DNA of 64,000 bases from NCBI RefSeq assembly GCF_001941625.1, contig NZ_CP016076.1:62001-126000 (forward strand), read 5' to 3'. The notes beneath the pieces are model-generated. The model was not told where the DNA came from. It searched no databases and worked only from the letters and a program-made list of their open reading frames with translations. Each line of letters opens with the position of its first letter. Positions within the stretch are counted from its first letter, which is position 1. Below, piece after piece: positions 8,688 to 17,269 of the stretch. The position numbers and the translations under genes were made by a program. Source of the stretch: Actinoalloteichus fjordicus. Lineage in GTDB: Bacteria; Actinomycetota; Actinomycetes; Mycobacteriales; Pseudonocardiaceae.

Positions 8688-11600
8688 TCAGGACGCCGAC
8701 GGGTCCAGCCACAGCGTCGAGAACCCCGTGGCGCTGCCGCGCGCGTCGTCGATGATCATCGCGTCGTCGGGGAGCGCCTCTCCCGCGACGTCGCGAATCC
8801 GATAGCCCAGCTCTCGATACTCGGCGAGCACCGATTTCGGGTCGTCCGTCAACTCCTCGATCTGCTCCGGGCAGAACTCACAGACGACATGCGGCCGGTC
8901 GCGGGTCAGGATGTCCCGAAGCCCCGCGAGCGCCCGATGATCCCGGCCCTGAAGATCCACCTTGATCAACGAGATCCGTGCCTCGATCACCTCTGCCTGC
9001 GAGCCGAGCGCCACGGCGGGCACCGTCAGCGAATGGTTCTCCGCCCACTCGCTGACCCGGAAGTCACCGCTGTTGTCGGCGTCGGCGGCGAGCAGGGACA
9101 GCTTCGTCGAGGTGTCCCAGGCGGCGACCGGGAGCACCACCACACGTTCGGCCGCAGAGGGCGCGAGATTCGCGCTGATGTTGCGGCGCAGGTACTCGAC
9201 CGTGTCGGGGTTGGCCTCGACGGCGATCACCCGATGCTGCGGGTACTGCGTGAGCAGGCGCAACGAGTGGTAGCCGACGTGCGCGCCGACGTCGAGGAAG
9301 GTGCCCTCACCCGCCAGCCGAGCGATCAGTCGGGCCTCGTCCAGCTCCCAGCTTCGGTGATACCGAATCCAGGGCAGGACGACCTCGTCCGTCGGCATCA
9401 GCAGCGCGCCCGCATCGCAGACCACGACCTCCGACCCCGTCGGGACGGCACTGTGCCTGGCCGAGATGAGCGCGTGCAAGGCGTCGAGGTCACGCTGAGC
9501 CTGGGCCAGTTCGACGTCGAGGTGATCCGCGCGACGGTCGCGCTCGGCGAACATGGTGAACGACTGCTCGCCCGTCTCGTCGACACGCCTATGCAGTCCT
9601 TGCAGTTCAGCGGAGTGCCCGGCCTGGGTAGAGCCGAGGGCGAGACGCTCCTCCTCGGACCGCTGCGCCTGCTCGTCCAGCCTGGTCTCCAGCTTGCGCA
9701 ACACGTCGTCGTGACCGCGCAGCGCCGTGCCGAGTCGGTTCGCGACGGCTCGTACCTCGGACTTCACGTCCTCGTCGCCGACGATCTGCCGCTGGTGGAG
9801 TTCGGTCAGCTGGGACGTGATGCCGTCGATGCGATCATGCGCGGCCTGCAGGCTGCTCTCCACACCGTCGGTGACGGCGCCGAGGACTCGACGCTGATGG
9901 ACGTCGTAGTGATCGACTGCGCGCAGCACCGCGCGCCGAAGTGCAGGCGCCAGCGGATTCCGTGACGGCATCTCCGTGTCGGCTCGCCAACGCAGGGCCT
10001 CTCTAGCCCGGTGCAGCGGCTCCATCGGACCAGGTTCCCGCTCCTGGGTCGGCTGCGCAGTGCCCGAGCCTCGGCCGCGCCACGTGGCGTAGGCGCGCTC
10101 GAGCTGCTCCCGCATCCAGGTCGCGGTGGTGTCGAGACTTCTGGTCGCCAGCAGGTGCGCGCGGGCGGCCACTCCGCGGCGGCGGGCCTCCTCCGGGTCG
10201 TCCACCACCTCGCGCATCGCCTCGGCCGCAGCGTCCAGGTCGGGCTCGGCCCAGATCGCTGAGGCATGATAGGGCTCGCAGCGCTCGCCGACCGGGACCG
10301 TGGTGAACGGAATCGGCCACCCGGTCTCCGCCGTCATGAACTCGGTCGTGCTCGAGTAGTCGGTGGAGATCGTCGGGAGTTCCAGCATCATCGCCTCGGC
10401 GACGGTCAGCCCGAAGCCCTCGCTGCGATGCAGCGACACGTAGCAGTCGCTGTCGGCGTACAGGGCGCGCAACTCGGCGACCGACAGGTAGCGCTCCAGC
10501 AGATCGATCCGCGCATCGGCACCCGCCAGGGAACGCAGCCGTTCGGCCGCCTCCGGGTGGAGCGCGCCGTTGATCGCCTTGATCGTGAGCCGGACGTCCT
10601 GTCGATCGGGGAAGGCACGCTGGAATGCCGTGACCAGGCCCCAGGGGTTCTTCCGCTCACCGACGCTGTTGAAGTCGAAGGCGAAGAGGAACCGAACAGG
10701 TTCGCCCTCCTCACGATCCCGCCGGATCGGAGCACCGGTGTCGCGCACCGGAACCGGGATCGTGTGCACTGGGACGGGGGAGTGTCGGGCGATGGCCTCT
10801 CGACAGAAGTCGCTCACCGTCCAGATCTCGTCGACCATTCCGAAGGAGGCATGCAGAGATTCCGGAAAGTCCTCCAACTCCCAGGCCCACAGACCGATGC
10901 GATAACGGTCGCGCACCGCGTTGGGATGGGTCGCGCTCACCGCCGGAATCTGATCGGCGTTGACGCAGATCAGACTGACCGGGAATCGCGGATCGCCCAG
11001 GGTCTCCGGTGCGTCCAGGTCGGTCCGGTTCGAGACGAGCTCGTCCTCGACGACCGCGGCGATCGGGACGTCGGCGCGACGGATCGCTTCGTGCACGATC
11101 CTGGCCATCTCACCGAGCCCGAGTTCAGCCGTCAGGTAGCCGAGCAGGTTGACGCCGAACCGGTCCAGGGGAGCGCTCGTCTTGGGCGAACTGGTGGGCA
11201 GCGCCCACTCGGCGATCTGCTTCTCCTTGGTGCCGGAGTTCAGACACCAGTGCCGGTAGCCCTCGGCGTCGGCGCCCCACGGCTGGGGGAAGGCCACCTG
11301 AAGGTCGGGCCGGGACTGCCAGACGGCCATCGTCCATCTGCTCAGCCCCGCCGAGGCCTGCTGTGCATCCTCCGGCGCCGTCAGCCAGTCCCGGAACGCC
11401 TTGCCGCCGTCGACGCCGAATGCATGCGGCGGAGCGGGCGGCAGCGGTTTGCGGCTCGGCGTGCCGGTGGCGCGCTCCGACTTGATCCAGCCCGCGCGGA
11501 ACACCCGGCGCATGACCGGCGTGATCCGTGCCCCGTCGCCGAGCGTGTTGTAGCGATAGGGCACCGACTCCACCGAATCGGCGTAACCGGCGGCCAGCAG

Positions 11601-12443
11601 CGCCTGTCCGTAACCGTCGCAGAGGGCCCGCAGCGCGGGGTGATCAGAGAGCAGGGTGCGGGGCTTGCGTGCGCAGTGAAAGGTCAGCAGCCAGGGCTTC
11701 TCCGGTCGGTAACCGCTGAAGTGGAAGAACCGCAGCGGTCTGCCTGCTGCGGTGTATCCCCCATCGGGGCCCTGTTCGATCGGCCGCTGCCAGACGTTCC
11801 AGTACGCCACGTTGAGACCGGGATCGCGCCAGATGTGGTGCGGGAACAGCGCGGGCGCCTGATCCACCCAGCGCTGATCGGTGAAGAGCTGCTTCTCGGG
11901 AGCCGCGATGGCATCGTGTCGCAGGCGGGAGGCCCAGAAGTCCAGGAACCCCTCCGAACCCGCGCCGACGGCGATGAAGCCGAGGTTGTAGATCCCGGTG
12001 CCCATGATCACCGCATCGTCGGGCTCCAGGCCGTCCTGGGGGATGGGCTCCAAGGTGTGCGGCGTGAGCACGATGGAATTCGACGCGGCGAGCTCGACCA
12101 CCTCGCCGAACGGGCTGAACACCTGGATGTCCGGATCGAGGTACACGGCGACGTCGGCCCTCTGGCGGAGTGTGCGCAGCAGGTAGGGCTTGACCGCGGT
12201 CGCCAGCTCCATGACCGTGTACGAGGTGGCCATCCGCAGATAGTCCTCGTCGTCGATGCCGAACCAGTCCGGGCCGACGATGGTCGCGTGCTCGTCCTGC
12301 TCCTCGCCGGGTTCACGATCGATCACTGCGATCACGAAGCCGTGCTCGGGGTGATGCTCCCGGAACGACCGGGCTAGCACCCGCGCGGCGGGCAGATAGT
12401 TCTTCGCGACGATGGTGCAGGCCAGTGCCGTGAGTTCACTCAT
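8688..12443 (-). CDS. trifunctional glycosyltransferase (GT-A) / glycosyltransferase (GT4) / FkbM methyltransferase
   Basis: This is a 1251-residue fusion. Residues 1-~300 form a GT-A-type nucleotide-sugar transferase with the metal-binding DPD at 103-105 (YLDPDIQVFSP). Residues ~428-790 form a GT-B family-4 glycosyltransferase with the EX7E motif Glu675/Glu683 (SEGFGLTVAE). Residues ~840-995 are helical and probably coiled coil. Residues ~1015-1251 form an FkbM-type SAM methyltransferase with FLDVGAHVGYHS (Asp1051) and IKVDLQGRD. No signal peptide is seen, so it acts in the cytoplasm. It probably adds two sugars and methylates one of them on a surface glycan or lipid-linked precursor. The start overlaps the upstream gene's stop by 8 bp, and the next gene begins 4 bp after its stop. 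Confidence 0.85.
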   Translation of the reverse strand: MSELTALACTIVAKNYLPAARVLARSFREHHPEHGFVIAVIDREPGEEQDEHATIVGPDWFGIDDEDYLRMATSYTVMELATAVKPYLLRTLRQRADVAVYLDPDIQVFSPFGEVVELAASNSIVLTPHTLEPIPQDGLEPDDAVIMGTGIYNLGFIAVGAGSEGFLDFWASRLRHDAIAAPEKQLFTDQRWVDQAPALFPHHIWRDPGLNVAYWNVWQRPIEQGPDGGYTAAGRPLRFFHFSGYRPEKPWLLTFHCARKPRTLLSDHPALRALCDGYGQALLAAGYADSVESVPYRYNTLGDGARITPVMRRVFRAGWIKSERATGTPSRKPLPPAPPHAFGVDGGKAFRDWLTAPEDAQQASAGLSRWTMAVWQSRPDLQVAFPQPWGADAEGYRHWCLNSGTKEKQIAEWALPTSSPKTSAPLDRFGVNLLGYLTAELGLGEMARIVHEAIRRADVPIAAVVEDELVSNRTDLDAPETLGDPRFPVSLICVNADQIPAVSATHPNAVRDRYRIGLWAWELEDFPESLHASFGMVDEIWTVSDFCREAIARHSPVPVHTIPVPVRDTGAPIRRDREEGEPVRFLFAFDFNSVGERKNPWGLVTAFQRAFPDRQDVRLTIKAINGALHPEAAERLRSLAGADARIDLLERYLSVAELRALYADSDCYVSLHRSEGFGLTVAEAMMLELPTISTDYSSTTEFMTAETGWPIPFTTVPVGERCEPYHASAIWAEPDLDAAAEAMREVVDDPEEARRRGVAARAHLLATRSLDTTATWMREQLERAYATWRGRGSGTAQPTQEREPGPMEPLHRAREALRWRADTEMPSRNPLAPALRRAVLRAVDHYDVHQRRVLGAVTDGVESSLQAAHDRIDGITSQLTELHQRQIVGDEDVKSEVRAVANRLGTALRGHDDVLRKLETRLDEQAQRSEEERLALGSTQAGHSAELQGLHRRVDETGEQSFTMFAERDRRADHLDVELAQAQRDLDALHALISARHSAVPTGSEVVVCDAGALLMPTDEVVLPWIRYHRSWELDEARLIARLAGEGTFLDVGAHVGYHSLRLLTQYPQHRVIAVEANPDTVEYLRRNISANLAPSAAERVVVLPVAAWDTSTKLSLLAADADNSGDFRVSEWAENHSLTVPAVALGSQAEVIEARISLIKVDLQGRDHRALAGLRDILTRDRPHVVCEFCPEQIEELTDDPKSVLAEYRELGYRIRDVAGEALPDDAMIIDDARGSATGFSTLWLDPSAS

Positions 12444-13659
12444 TGGGCACCTGGGACACCATCTGCTGCGTCAGGACCTCCTGGTGCTTGTCGCTGACTG
12501 CCTGCTCGCTAGGGCCGCTGACCTGGATTCGGACCAGCAGGTCATCGCTGACGTAGTGCGTGCGGACCATCGAATCCTCGTCCTCCGGGGCGGCCCGCCA
12601 GGCCTCGTTGACGCCGGGCACCCCGTCTCGGAGTTCCAGGCCGTAGTTCTCCTGCAACGTGGTGAGTTCGTCACGGCTTGCCGCTGCGGACTCCGCGTCG
12701 GCCATCTCGACGACGAAGACCACCACCTGGGTGCCGTCGTCGAAGTGGGAGACCAACGCGCGTGCATCGGCTGCGCCGCCCGTGGTGAAGACCCCGTCCT
12801 CGCCCTCGGTGAGGGTCTGGATGCTCTGGATGCCTGCGTAGTCGGCGATCTCCGCCTTGTCGAGCTCTTGCGCACCACCGATGTCGGCGGGCAGCAGCGG
12901 GTCGCGCGGCTCGCGCTCCTCCTCCGACGTGGGTGCGGTGGAGGGATCGGCGGTGTTGGTCTGGTCGGTGTCGCCGCCTGCCTGCGGGGAGCCGTCTCCT
13001 CGGCCCCAGAGCATCCAGGCGCCGAACGCGATGCCCGCCAGTACGACCACGGCCGCGATGATCGCCACGATCTTCGGCGCCTTGCCGCCGCCGTCGCTTT
13101 CGAAGGCCTCCGGCCCCTGCCGGATCCAGTTGTCCGAGGAGTTGCTCGCCATCGGGGGCAGATCCGAGCCGGCCCACGGCGGCTGGCTGTCGCCGCCCGC
13201 CCAGGGCGGCTGTGTCACGCCCGGGGGCGGCGCGTTGTAACCGCCCTGCGGGAAGCCGCCGGGCGGCGACTGCGGGGGCGGGCCTGCGGGATAGCCCTGC
13301 TGTGGATAGCCGCCCTGCGGTTGTTGTTGATTGAGGCCGCGTACGACCTGGGTTCGATCGGCGTCGCTCTGACCGCCCGCCTGGCCACCCGCCTGCTGGC
13401 GCCAGTCCTGCCGGACCACCTGTGTGGCATCGCTCGGAGGGGTGGCGCCGCCCTGCCGTTGATCGTTCTCTGAATTGGGGCCTATCAACTGAGTCGACTC
13501 CATCGACGAGGGGGCCTCGTGGCCGGTGCTCTGGGGGGTGCCTGTGACGCCCTGGCCGCCTGCCTGCAGCTGGTCACGGCGGGCGCGATATTCCTCGGCG
13601 GAGATCCGGCCCGTCGCGAGATCCGCGTCCAGCTTCTGCGCCTCTTCCTGCCAGGTCAC
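12436..13659 (-). CDS. SHOCT-like N-terminus, single-pass membrane protein of unknown function
   Basis: This 407-residue protein starts with a ~30-residue SHOCT-like helical motif (LDADLATGRISAEEYRARRD). A Gly/Pro/Gln-rich linker (about 40-165), one membrane helix (KIVAIIAAVVVLAGIAFGAW, about 197-216) and a ~185-residue extracellular domain follow. I chose GTG at 13659 because it gives VTWQEEAQKLD, matching the paralogue's MTWQDELRRLD, and has AGGGGG upstream. Its stop overlaps the start of the trifunctional glycosyltransferase, so translation is coupled and a link to glycan assembly or export is plausible. No enzymatic motif is visible; a sensor or scaffold role is only a guess. Confidence 0.75.
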   Translation of the reverse strand: MTWQEEAQKLDADLATGRISAEEYRARRDQLQAGGQGVTGTPQSTGHEAPSSMESTQLIGPNSENDQRQGGATPPSDATQVVRQDWRQQAGGQAGGQSDADRTQVVRGLNQQQPQGGYPQQGYPAGPPPQSPPGGFPQGGYNAPPPGVTQPPWAGGDSQPPWAGSDLPPMASNSSDNWIRQGPEAFESDGGGKAPKIVAIIAAVVVLAGIAFGAWMLWGRGDGSPQAGGDTDQTNTADPSTAPTSEEEREPRDPLLPADIGGAQELDKAEIADYAGIQSIQTLTEGEDGVFTTGGAADARALVSHFDDGTQVVVFVVEMADAESAAASRDELTTLQENYGLELRDGVPGVNEAWRAAPEDEDSMVRTHYVSDDLLVRIQVSGPSEQAVSDKHQEVLTQQMVSQVPNE

Positions 13660-13940
13660 CCTGACACCCCCTTTCCTCACACGTCAAGCATGCCTATTGT
13701 CCACACCCCACCAAACCCGCGATGAGGCCGCGATCGGGTGTCACCAATCTGTGATGAGCACCCGGTTAGAGGTGACTCTCAGTGCTTCAGTTCCAGTGCC
13801 GGGTAGCTGCATCGAGCCGATCCGGTGGTTCGTTCACTCCATGTCGCGCCGCGATGCGGGCGGACGTCACCGTTGTGGTGTCGAGACGACACGTGACGCA
13901 GCCCCAGGAGCGAACGCGATCAGTGAGAGCGGGACAGCCG

Positions 13941-15485
13941 TCAATTCTGCTCCAGCGCCTGCATGGTCTCATCGGCGAGGGTGCGGAACGCTGTATCGAC
14001 CGGTTCGCCCTCGCCGTTCGTCGGCCCGGCCACGCCGATGCGGACCACGTACTCGCCCGAGACGTAGACGGCCCGATGGATGCTCTGTTCCTCGCCCACC
14101 TGCTCGAAGATCCGGACCTGGGCGGGAACCCCTTCCATCGCGACGGCCGAGAGTCCGAGTTCGGTCTGACCGAAGCTCAATGCCTCGGCGCCGGCCAGCG
14201 CCGCATCGGCCGTCGGGGCGACCCCGACGAGGACGCCGAACGCGTTGTCGCCGTCCACCGAACCACGGAAGAAGATCTCGGCGATGCCGTGATCGCCGAG
14301 TGCGGCGGCCTCGCTCTCGCCGAGCACCCCGGCATTCACCGCCGCTTCGCGGCTCATCGCCTCGGGATGCGGGGCAGGCGCGCCTGGCAGGACGGGGAAG
14401 TTCGGCTGGGCGTCGCCCGCCGGCGGCGGTGCAGCCTCGTCGCCCTGGCCCTGCGCCTGCCCCTGGGGCGGGACCGTCGCATCGCCTGCCCCGGAGCCGT
14501 CCTGGCTGAAGAACCAGAATGCGCCCGCCGCGAGCACCGCGACGACGACGATTGCGACCACCAGCATCGGCAGGAGTTTCCGCCGTGGTCGGGCGTTCTG
14601 CGCGTTGAAGACCTCCTCGGCGCGGCCCGCGTAGGGGCCCTGCCTGCTCGACTGATCGGGGCTCGGCAACGCCAGAGCCTCCTGGTCGCTCTGATGAACG
14701 CTGGGGTGGTCCTGCATGACCGCGCCGAGCCTGGCGCCCAGCGTCTGCGCCTGCGGTGCCCCGTCGGACGGTGCCGAGGGTCCTGTCGCCCGCACCTGGG
14801 GATCAACCGCGCCGGGCTGCCCGGGGGGCGGCGTCGTGGCGGGTGCGGTGGTGCCGGTCACGGGTGCTCCCGTCGTCACGTGGCCGGGGGCCGGGTGCTC
14901 CTGGACCTGCGTGGCCGGAGTGGGGTCTCCCGGAACCTGCGCCGACGCGGCGGCTGTCGTCGCGGACGATGAGTCGCCGGGCGTGGTCGGCTGCGCCGAT
15001 ACAGCGGCGTCGTTCTGGCTGGTCGCGCTCTCCTGCCCGGTCGTCTTCTGAGCAGGCGGCTGCGCTGCCGGGTCCTGCTGCGGCTGAACCTGTTCTGTCC
15101 GCGCCTGCTCGATCTGTTCCTGCTCAGCAGGGGCCGGTGCCTCGGCGGAGCGGTCCGCCTCGGGTGCGCTCGTGCCTGACGTGGCCGAGGCGGCGGCTGC
15201 GCTGCCCGCGAACGCCTGGGCGATGGACGCCGTGCCCGCGCCTGCCTTCGACGTCGTCGATGCCGCCTCCTGCGTGGGGGAACCCTGCGCGGCGGTCTGC
15301 GTGTCCGTCGAGAGTGCGGCGATCGGCTGATTGCGGAGCGTGAGCTGGGTGTCGAAGGGCGAGCCTGCTCTGCTGCCTGCCGCGATGGACAGGACCGCGT
15401 CTCGTTGATCCTGATGCTCGCTCTGCGAGATGTCGCCTGCAGCGAGAGCGGTATCGAGTCTGCGCAACTCGTCCTGCCAGGTCAT
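13941..15485 (-). CDS. SHOCT-like N-terminus, single-pass membrane protein (paralogue)
   Basis: This 514-residue protein has the same plan as the downstream paralogue: an N-terminal helical motif (LDTALAAGDISQSEHQDQRD), a long Ala/Pro/Thr/Gln-rich disordered linker (about 40-290), a membrane helix (LLPMLVVAIVVVAVLAAGAF, about 305-324) and an extracellular domain of ~190 residues. The ectodomain ends share a pattern (e.g. YVSGEYVVRIGVAGPT against YVSDDLLVRIQVSGPS), which indicates descent from one ancestor. The gap to the next gene is 281 bp, so it may have its own transcript. Function unknown. Confidence 0.75.
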   Translation of the reverse strand: MTWQDELRRLDTALAAGDISQSEHQDQRDAVLSIAAGSRAGSPFDTQLTLRNQPIAALSTDTQTAAQGSPTQEAASTTSKAGAGTASIAQAFAGSAAAASATSGTSAPEADRSAEAPAPAEQEQIEQARTEQVQPQQDPAAQPPAQKTTGQESATSQNDAAVSAQPTTPGDSSSATTAAASAQVPGDPTPATQVQEHPAPGHVTTGAPVTGTTAPATTPPPGQPGAVDPQVRATGPSAPSDGAPQAQTLGARLGAVMQDHPSVHQSDQEALALPSPDQSSRQGPYAGRAEEVFNAQNARPRRKLLPMLVVAIVVVAVLAAGAFWFFSQDGSGAGDATVPPQGQAQGQGDEAAPPPAGDAQPNFPVLPGAPAPHPEAMSREAAVNAGVLGESEAAALGDHGIAEIFFRGSVDGDNAFGVLVGVAPTADAALAGAEALSFGQTELGLSAVAMEGVPAQVRIFEQVGEEQSIHRAVYVSGEYVVRIGVAGPTNGEGEPVDTAFRTLADETMQALEQN

Positions 15486-15786
15486 GACTGTGCTCCTTCG
15501 CTGCTTCCACCGAACCTGTCTGTGAAACGGCCCGGGTTGTTCATCGCCTATTCAAACTTCGATATAAGCAACCGACGTCGTGATGTGATCGAGATCAAGG
15601 TGCCGCGGTTTGTCGGATCATCTTGTCCATCGGGTCGACAGTTGTCGAGAGACGATGTCGAGCCTTGCCCCTGCGCGGTCGGACCGGGGACGGCCGTCGG
15701 TCCGCCAAGAAGATCACAGCAGGTCAGGCCGGAGCAGGGCGCACGAGGGTGCCGGGAGGGGTGCAGACGGTGCGTACAGTGGTGGT
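15486..15786. other. divergent intergenic region, no gene
   Basis: This 301-bp region lies between the divergent SHOCT-like gene and msrA. It contains a relatively AT-rich stretch near 15550-15580 (TTCAAACTTCGATATAAGC) that is likely promoter DNA for one or both genes. No convincing coding frame or hairpin was seen. Confidence 0.4.
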
Positions 15787-16461
15787 ATGGCGTTGTTCGG
15801 CGGAGCCAAGGGACGGATCGTGTCTTCTGACGAGGCGTTGCCGGGTCGTGACACTCCGTTGACGATCACTGGGCGACACACGGTGTTCCCGGATCGTCAG
15901 ATCGCCGGGCCCTTCCCGGAAGGGCTGCAGACAGTCGTGTTCGGGATGGGTTGTTTCTGGGGCGCCGAACGGATCTTCTGGCAGACGAAGGGCGTCTGGT
16001 CGACCGCGGTCGGGTACGCAGGCGGCAGCACGCCGAATCCGACCTACGAAGAGGTCTGCAGCGGTCGTACCGGCCACACCGAGGTCGTTCTCGTCGTCTT
16101 CGACCCGGCGGTGATCTCCCTGCCCGATCTGTTGCGGGTGTTCTGGGAGGGCCACGACCCCACACAGGGCATGCGGCAGGGCAACGACGTCGGCACCCAG
16201 TACCGCTCGGCGGTCTACACCTCGGACGAGTCACAGCAGGCAGTGGCGACGGCGAGCCGCGACGAATACCAGCGCGCGCTCACGTCGGCGGGACACGGCT
16301 CCATCACCACGGAGATCGCGCCGCTCGCCGACTTCTACTACGCGGAGGATTACCACCAGCAGTACCTCAGCGACGCCAAGAACCCCGGCGGCTACTGCGG
16401 GATCGGGGGCACGGGTGTCGCCTGTCCGGTGGGGCTCGGCGGAGCCGGGGCGCAGCACTGA
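15787..16461 (+). CDS. msrA: peptide-methionine (S)-S-oxide reductase MsrA
   Basis: The 224-residue protein has the MsrA catalytic motif GMGCFWGAE (Cys56) and the family C-terminus DYHQQYL...GYCGIGGTG with resolving cysteines. It reduces methionine-S-sulfoxide in proteins using thioredoxin. The N-terminal ~45 residues before the core are typical of the longer MsrA form (DEALPGR...HTVF). The start at 15787 (MALFGGAK) is preferred; the frame is open 59 codons further upstream but that part lacks homology. It is probably transcribed alone. Confidence 0.95.
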   Translation: MALFGGAKGRIVSSDEALPGRDTPLTITGRHTVFPDRQIAGPFPEGLQTVVFGMGCFWGAERIFWQTKGVWSTAVGYAGGSTPNPTYEEVCSGRTGHTEVVLVVFDPAVISLPDLLRVFWEGHDPTQGMRQGNDVGTQYRSAVYTSDESQQAVATASRDEYQRALTSAGHGSITTEIAPLADFYYAEDYHQQYLSDAKNPGGYCGIGGTGVACPVGLGGAGAQH

Positions 16462-16577
16462 CCCTAGGTCCGTGCGGCGGGGTCACTGCAGCCGCCGCCC
16501 GGGCGGTCCTGGTGGCCCGGGCAGCGGCAGAGCCAAGCCGGACCTCGGCAGCGTCGGCGAGGTCAGACCTGTCCTCA

Positions 16578-16838
16578 TCACCTGCTGTAGTGGTAACGGC
16601 AGGCCGCGATTCGGATCTCGTCGTCGGCGATCCGGTAGACCAGTCGATGCTCCTCGGTGATCCGTCGCGACCAGTAACCGTGGAAGCCGTGCTTCAGCGG
16701 CTCCGGCTTTCCCATCCCCTCATTGCCGTGACGAGCTATGTCCTTGATCAGATCGTTGATCCGTTTGAGGACCTTGCGATCCTCGGTCTGCCACCAGAGG
16801 TAGTCGCCCCACGCCGACTCGTCCCAGACCAGCTTCAT
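16578..16838 (-). CDS. yoeB: Txe/YoeB family ribosome-dependent mRNA interferase toxin
   Basis: The 86-residue protein matches YoeB in length and in the RNase residues Glu46 (GKPEPLKH), Arg65 (EEHRLVYRI) and His83 (CRYHYSR). YoeB cuts mRNA in the ribosomal A site and is neutralised by YefM. Its start overlaps the antitoxin stop (ATGA), giving coupled translation. All catalytic residues are intact, so it is expected to be active. Confidence 0.95.
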   Translation of the reverse strand: MKLVWDESAWGDYLWWQTEDRKVLKRINDLIKDIARHGNEGMGKPEPLKHGFHGYWSRRITEEHRLVYRIADDEIRIAACRYHYSR

Positions 16839-17086
16839 TCGGCGAGTTCGTGCTGCGTCCCGCCGCCCGACTCCAGCCGTTCGATGGCGGTGAGCAGGCG
16901 TCGCGCGTTCTCCGGGCTACGCAGGAGGTAAGCGGTCTCCTTGAGCGACTGGTAGTCGTCAAGGGAGACGATCACCACCGGGTCGTGGCCCGCGCGGGTG
17001 ATCACGACCTCCTCGCGGTCTGCGACCACTGCATCGAGCGTCGCAGCGTAGTTTGCCCGAGACTCCGAGTAACTCATGGTCTTCAT
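16835..17086 (-). CDS. yefM: YefM family antitoxin (Phd/YefM)
   Basis: The protein has 83 residues. The N-terminal DNA-binding part is typical (MKTMSYSESRANYAATLDAV, then EEVVITRAGHDPVVIVSLDDY). The C-terminal tail is rich in Glu and Leu and binds YoeB. ATG at 17086 is preceded by the very strong AGGAGGTGG; upstream in-frame starts would read through the operator and are rejected. It represses its own promoter through the paired palindromes upstream. Confidence 0.95.
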   Translation of the reverse strand: MKTMSYSESRANYAATLDAVVADREEVVITRAGHDPVVIVSLDDYQSLKETAYLLRSPENARRLLTAIERLESGGGTQHELAE

Positions 17087-17103
17087 GAGCCCACCTCCTA
17101 GTA

Positions 17104-17122
17104 TGTACAAGATAGCGTACGC
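17104..17122. promoter_or_regulatory. yefM-yoeB operator: two palindromes 12 bp apart
   Basis: TGTACA (17104-17109) and GCGTACGC (17115-17122) have centres exactly 12 bp apart and lie just upstream of the yefM ribosome binding site. This matches the established YefM operator layout, in which palindromes with TGTACA cores are spaced 12 bp centre to centre. Confidence 0.8.
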
Positions 17123-17269
17123 CCGATGTGCTCGTGGTGCCAACGGCGCCACGAGCGGACGGTGGGCGGGGCCACACGGTGGCTGCGGCGAGCCCGGTGA
17201 GAGCGGCCTGCTCGTGCCGGTATCGAGAGAGTCGCTGATTTGCCCGACGGAAGCCGCGTCTTCTCTCCG

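Noticed and set aside
10266..12377. 703-codon open frame antisense to the glycosyltransferase fusion
   Set aside because: It is a GC-skew shadow: sequence is Arg/Gly/Val-rich, has no domain, and the opposite strand shows clear catalytic motifs.
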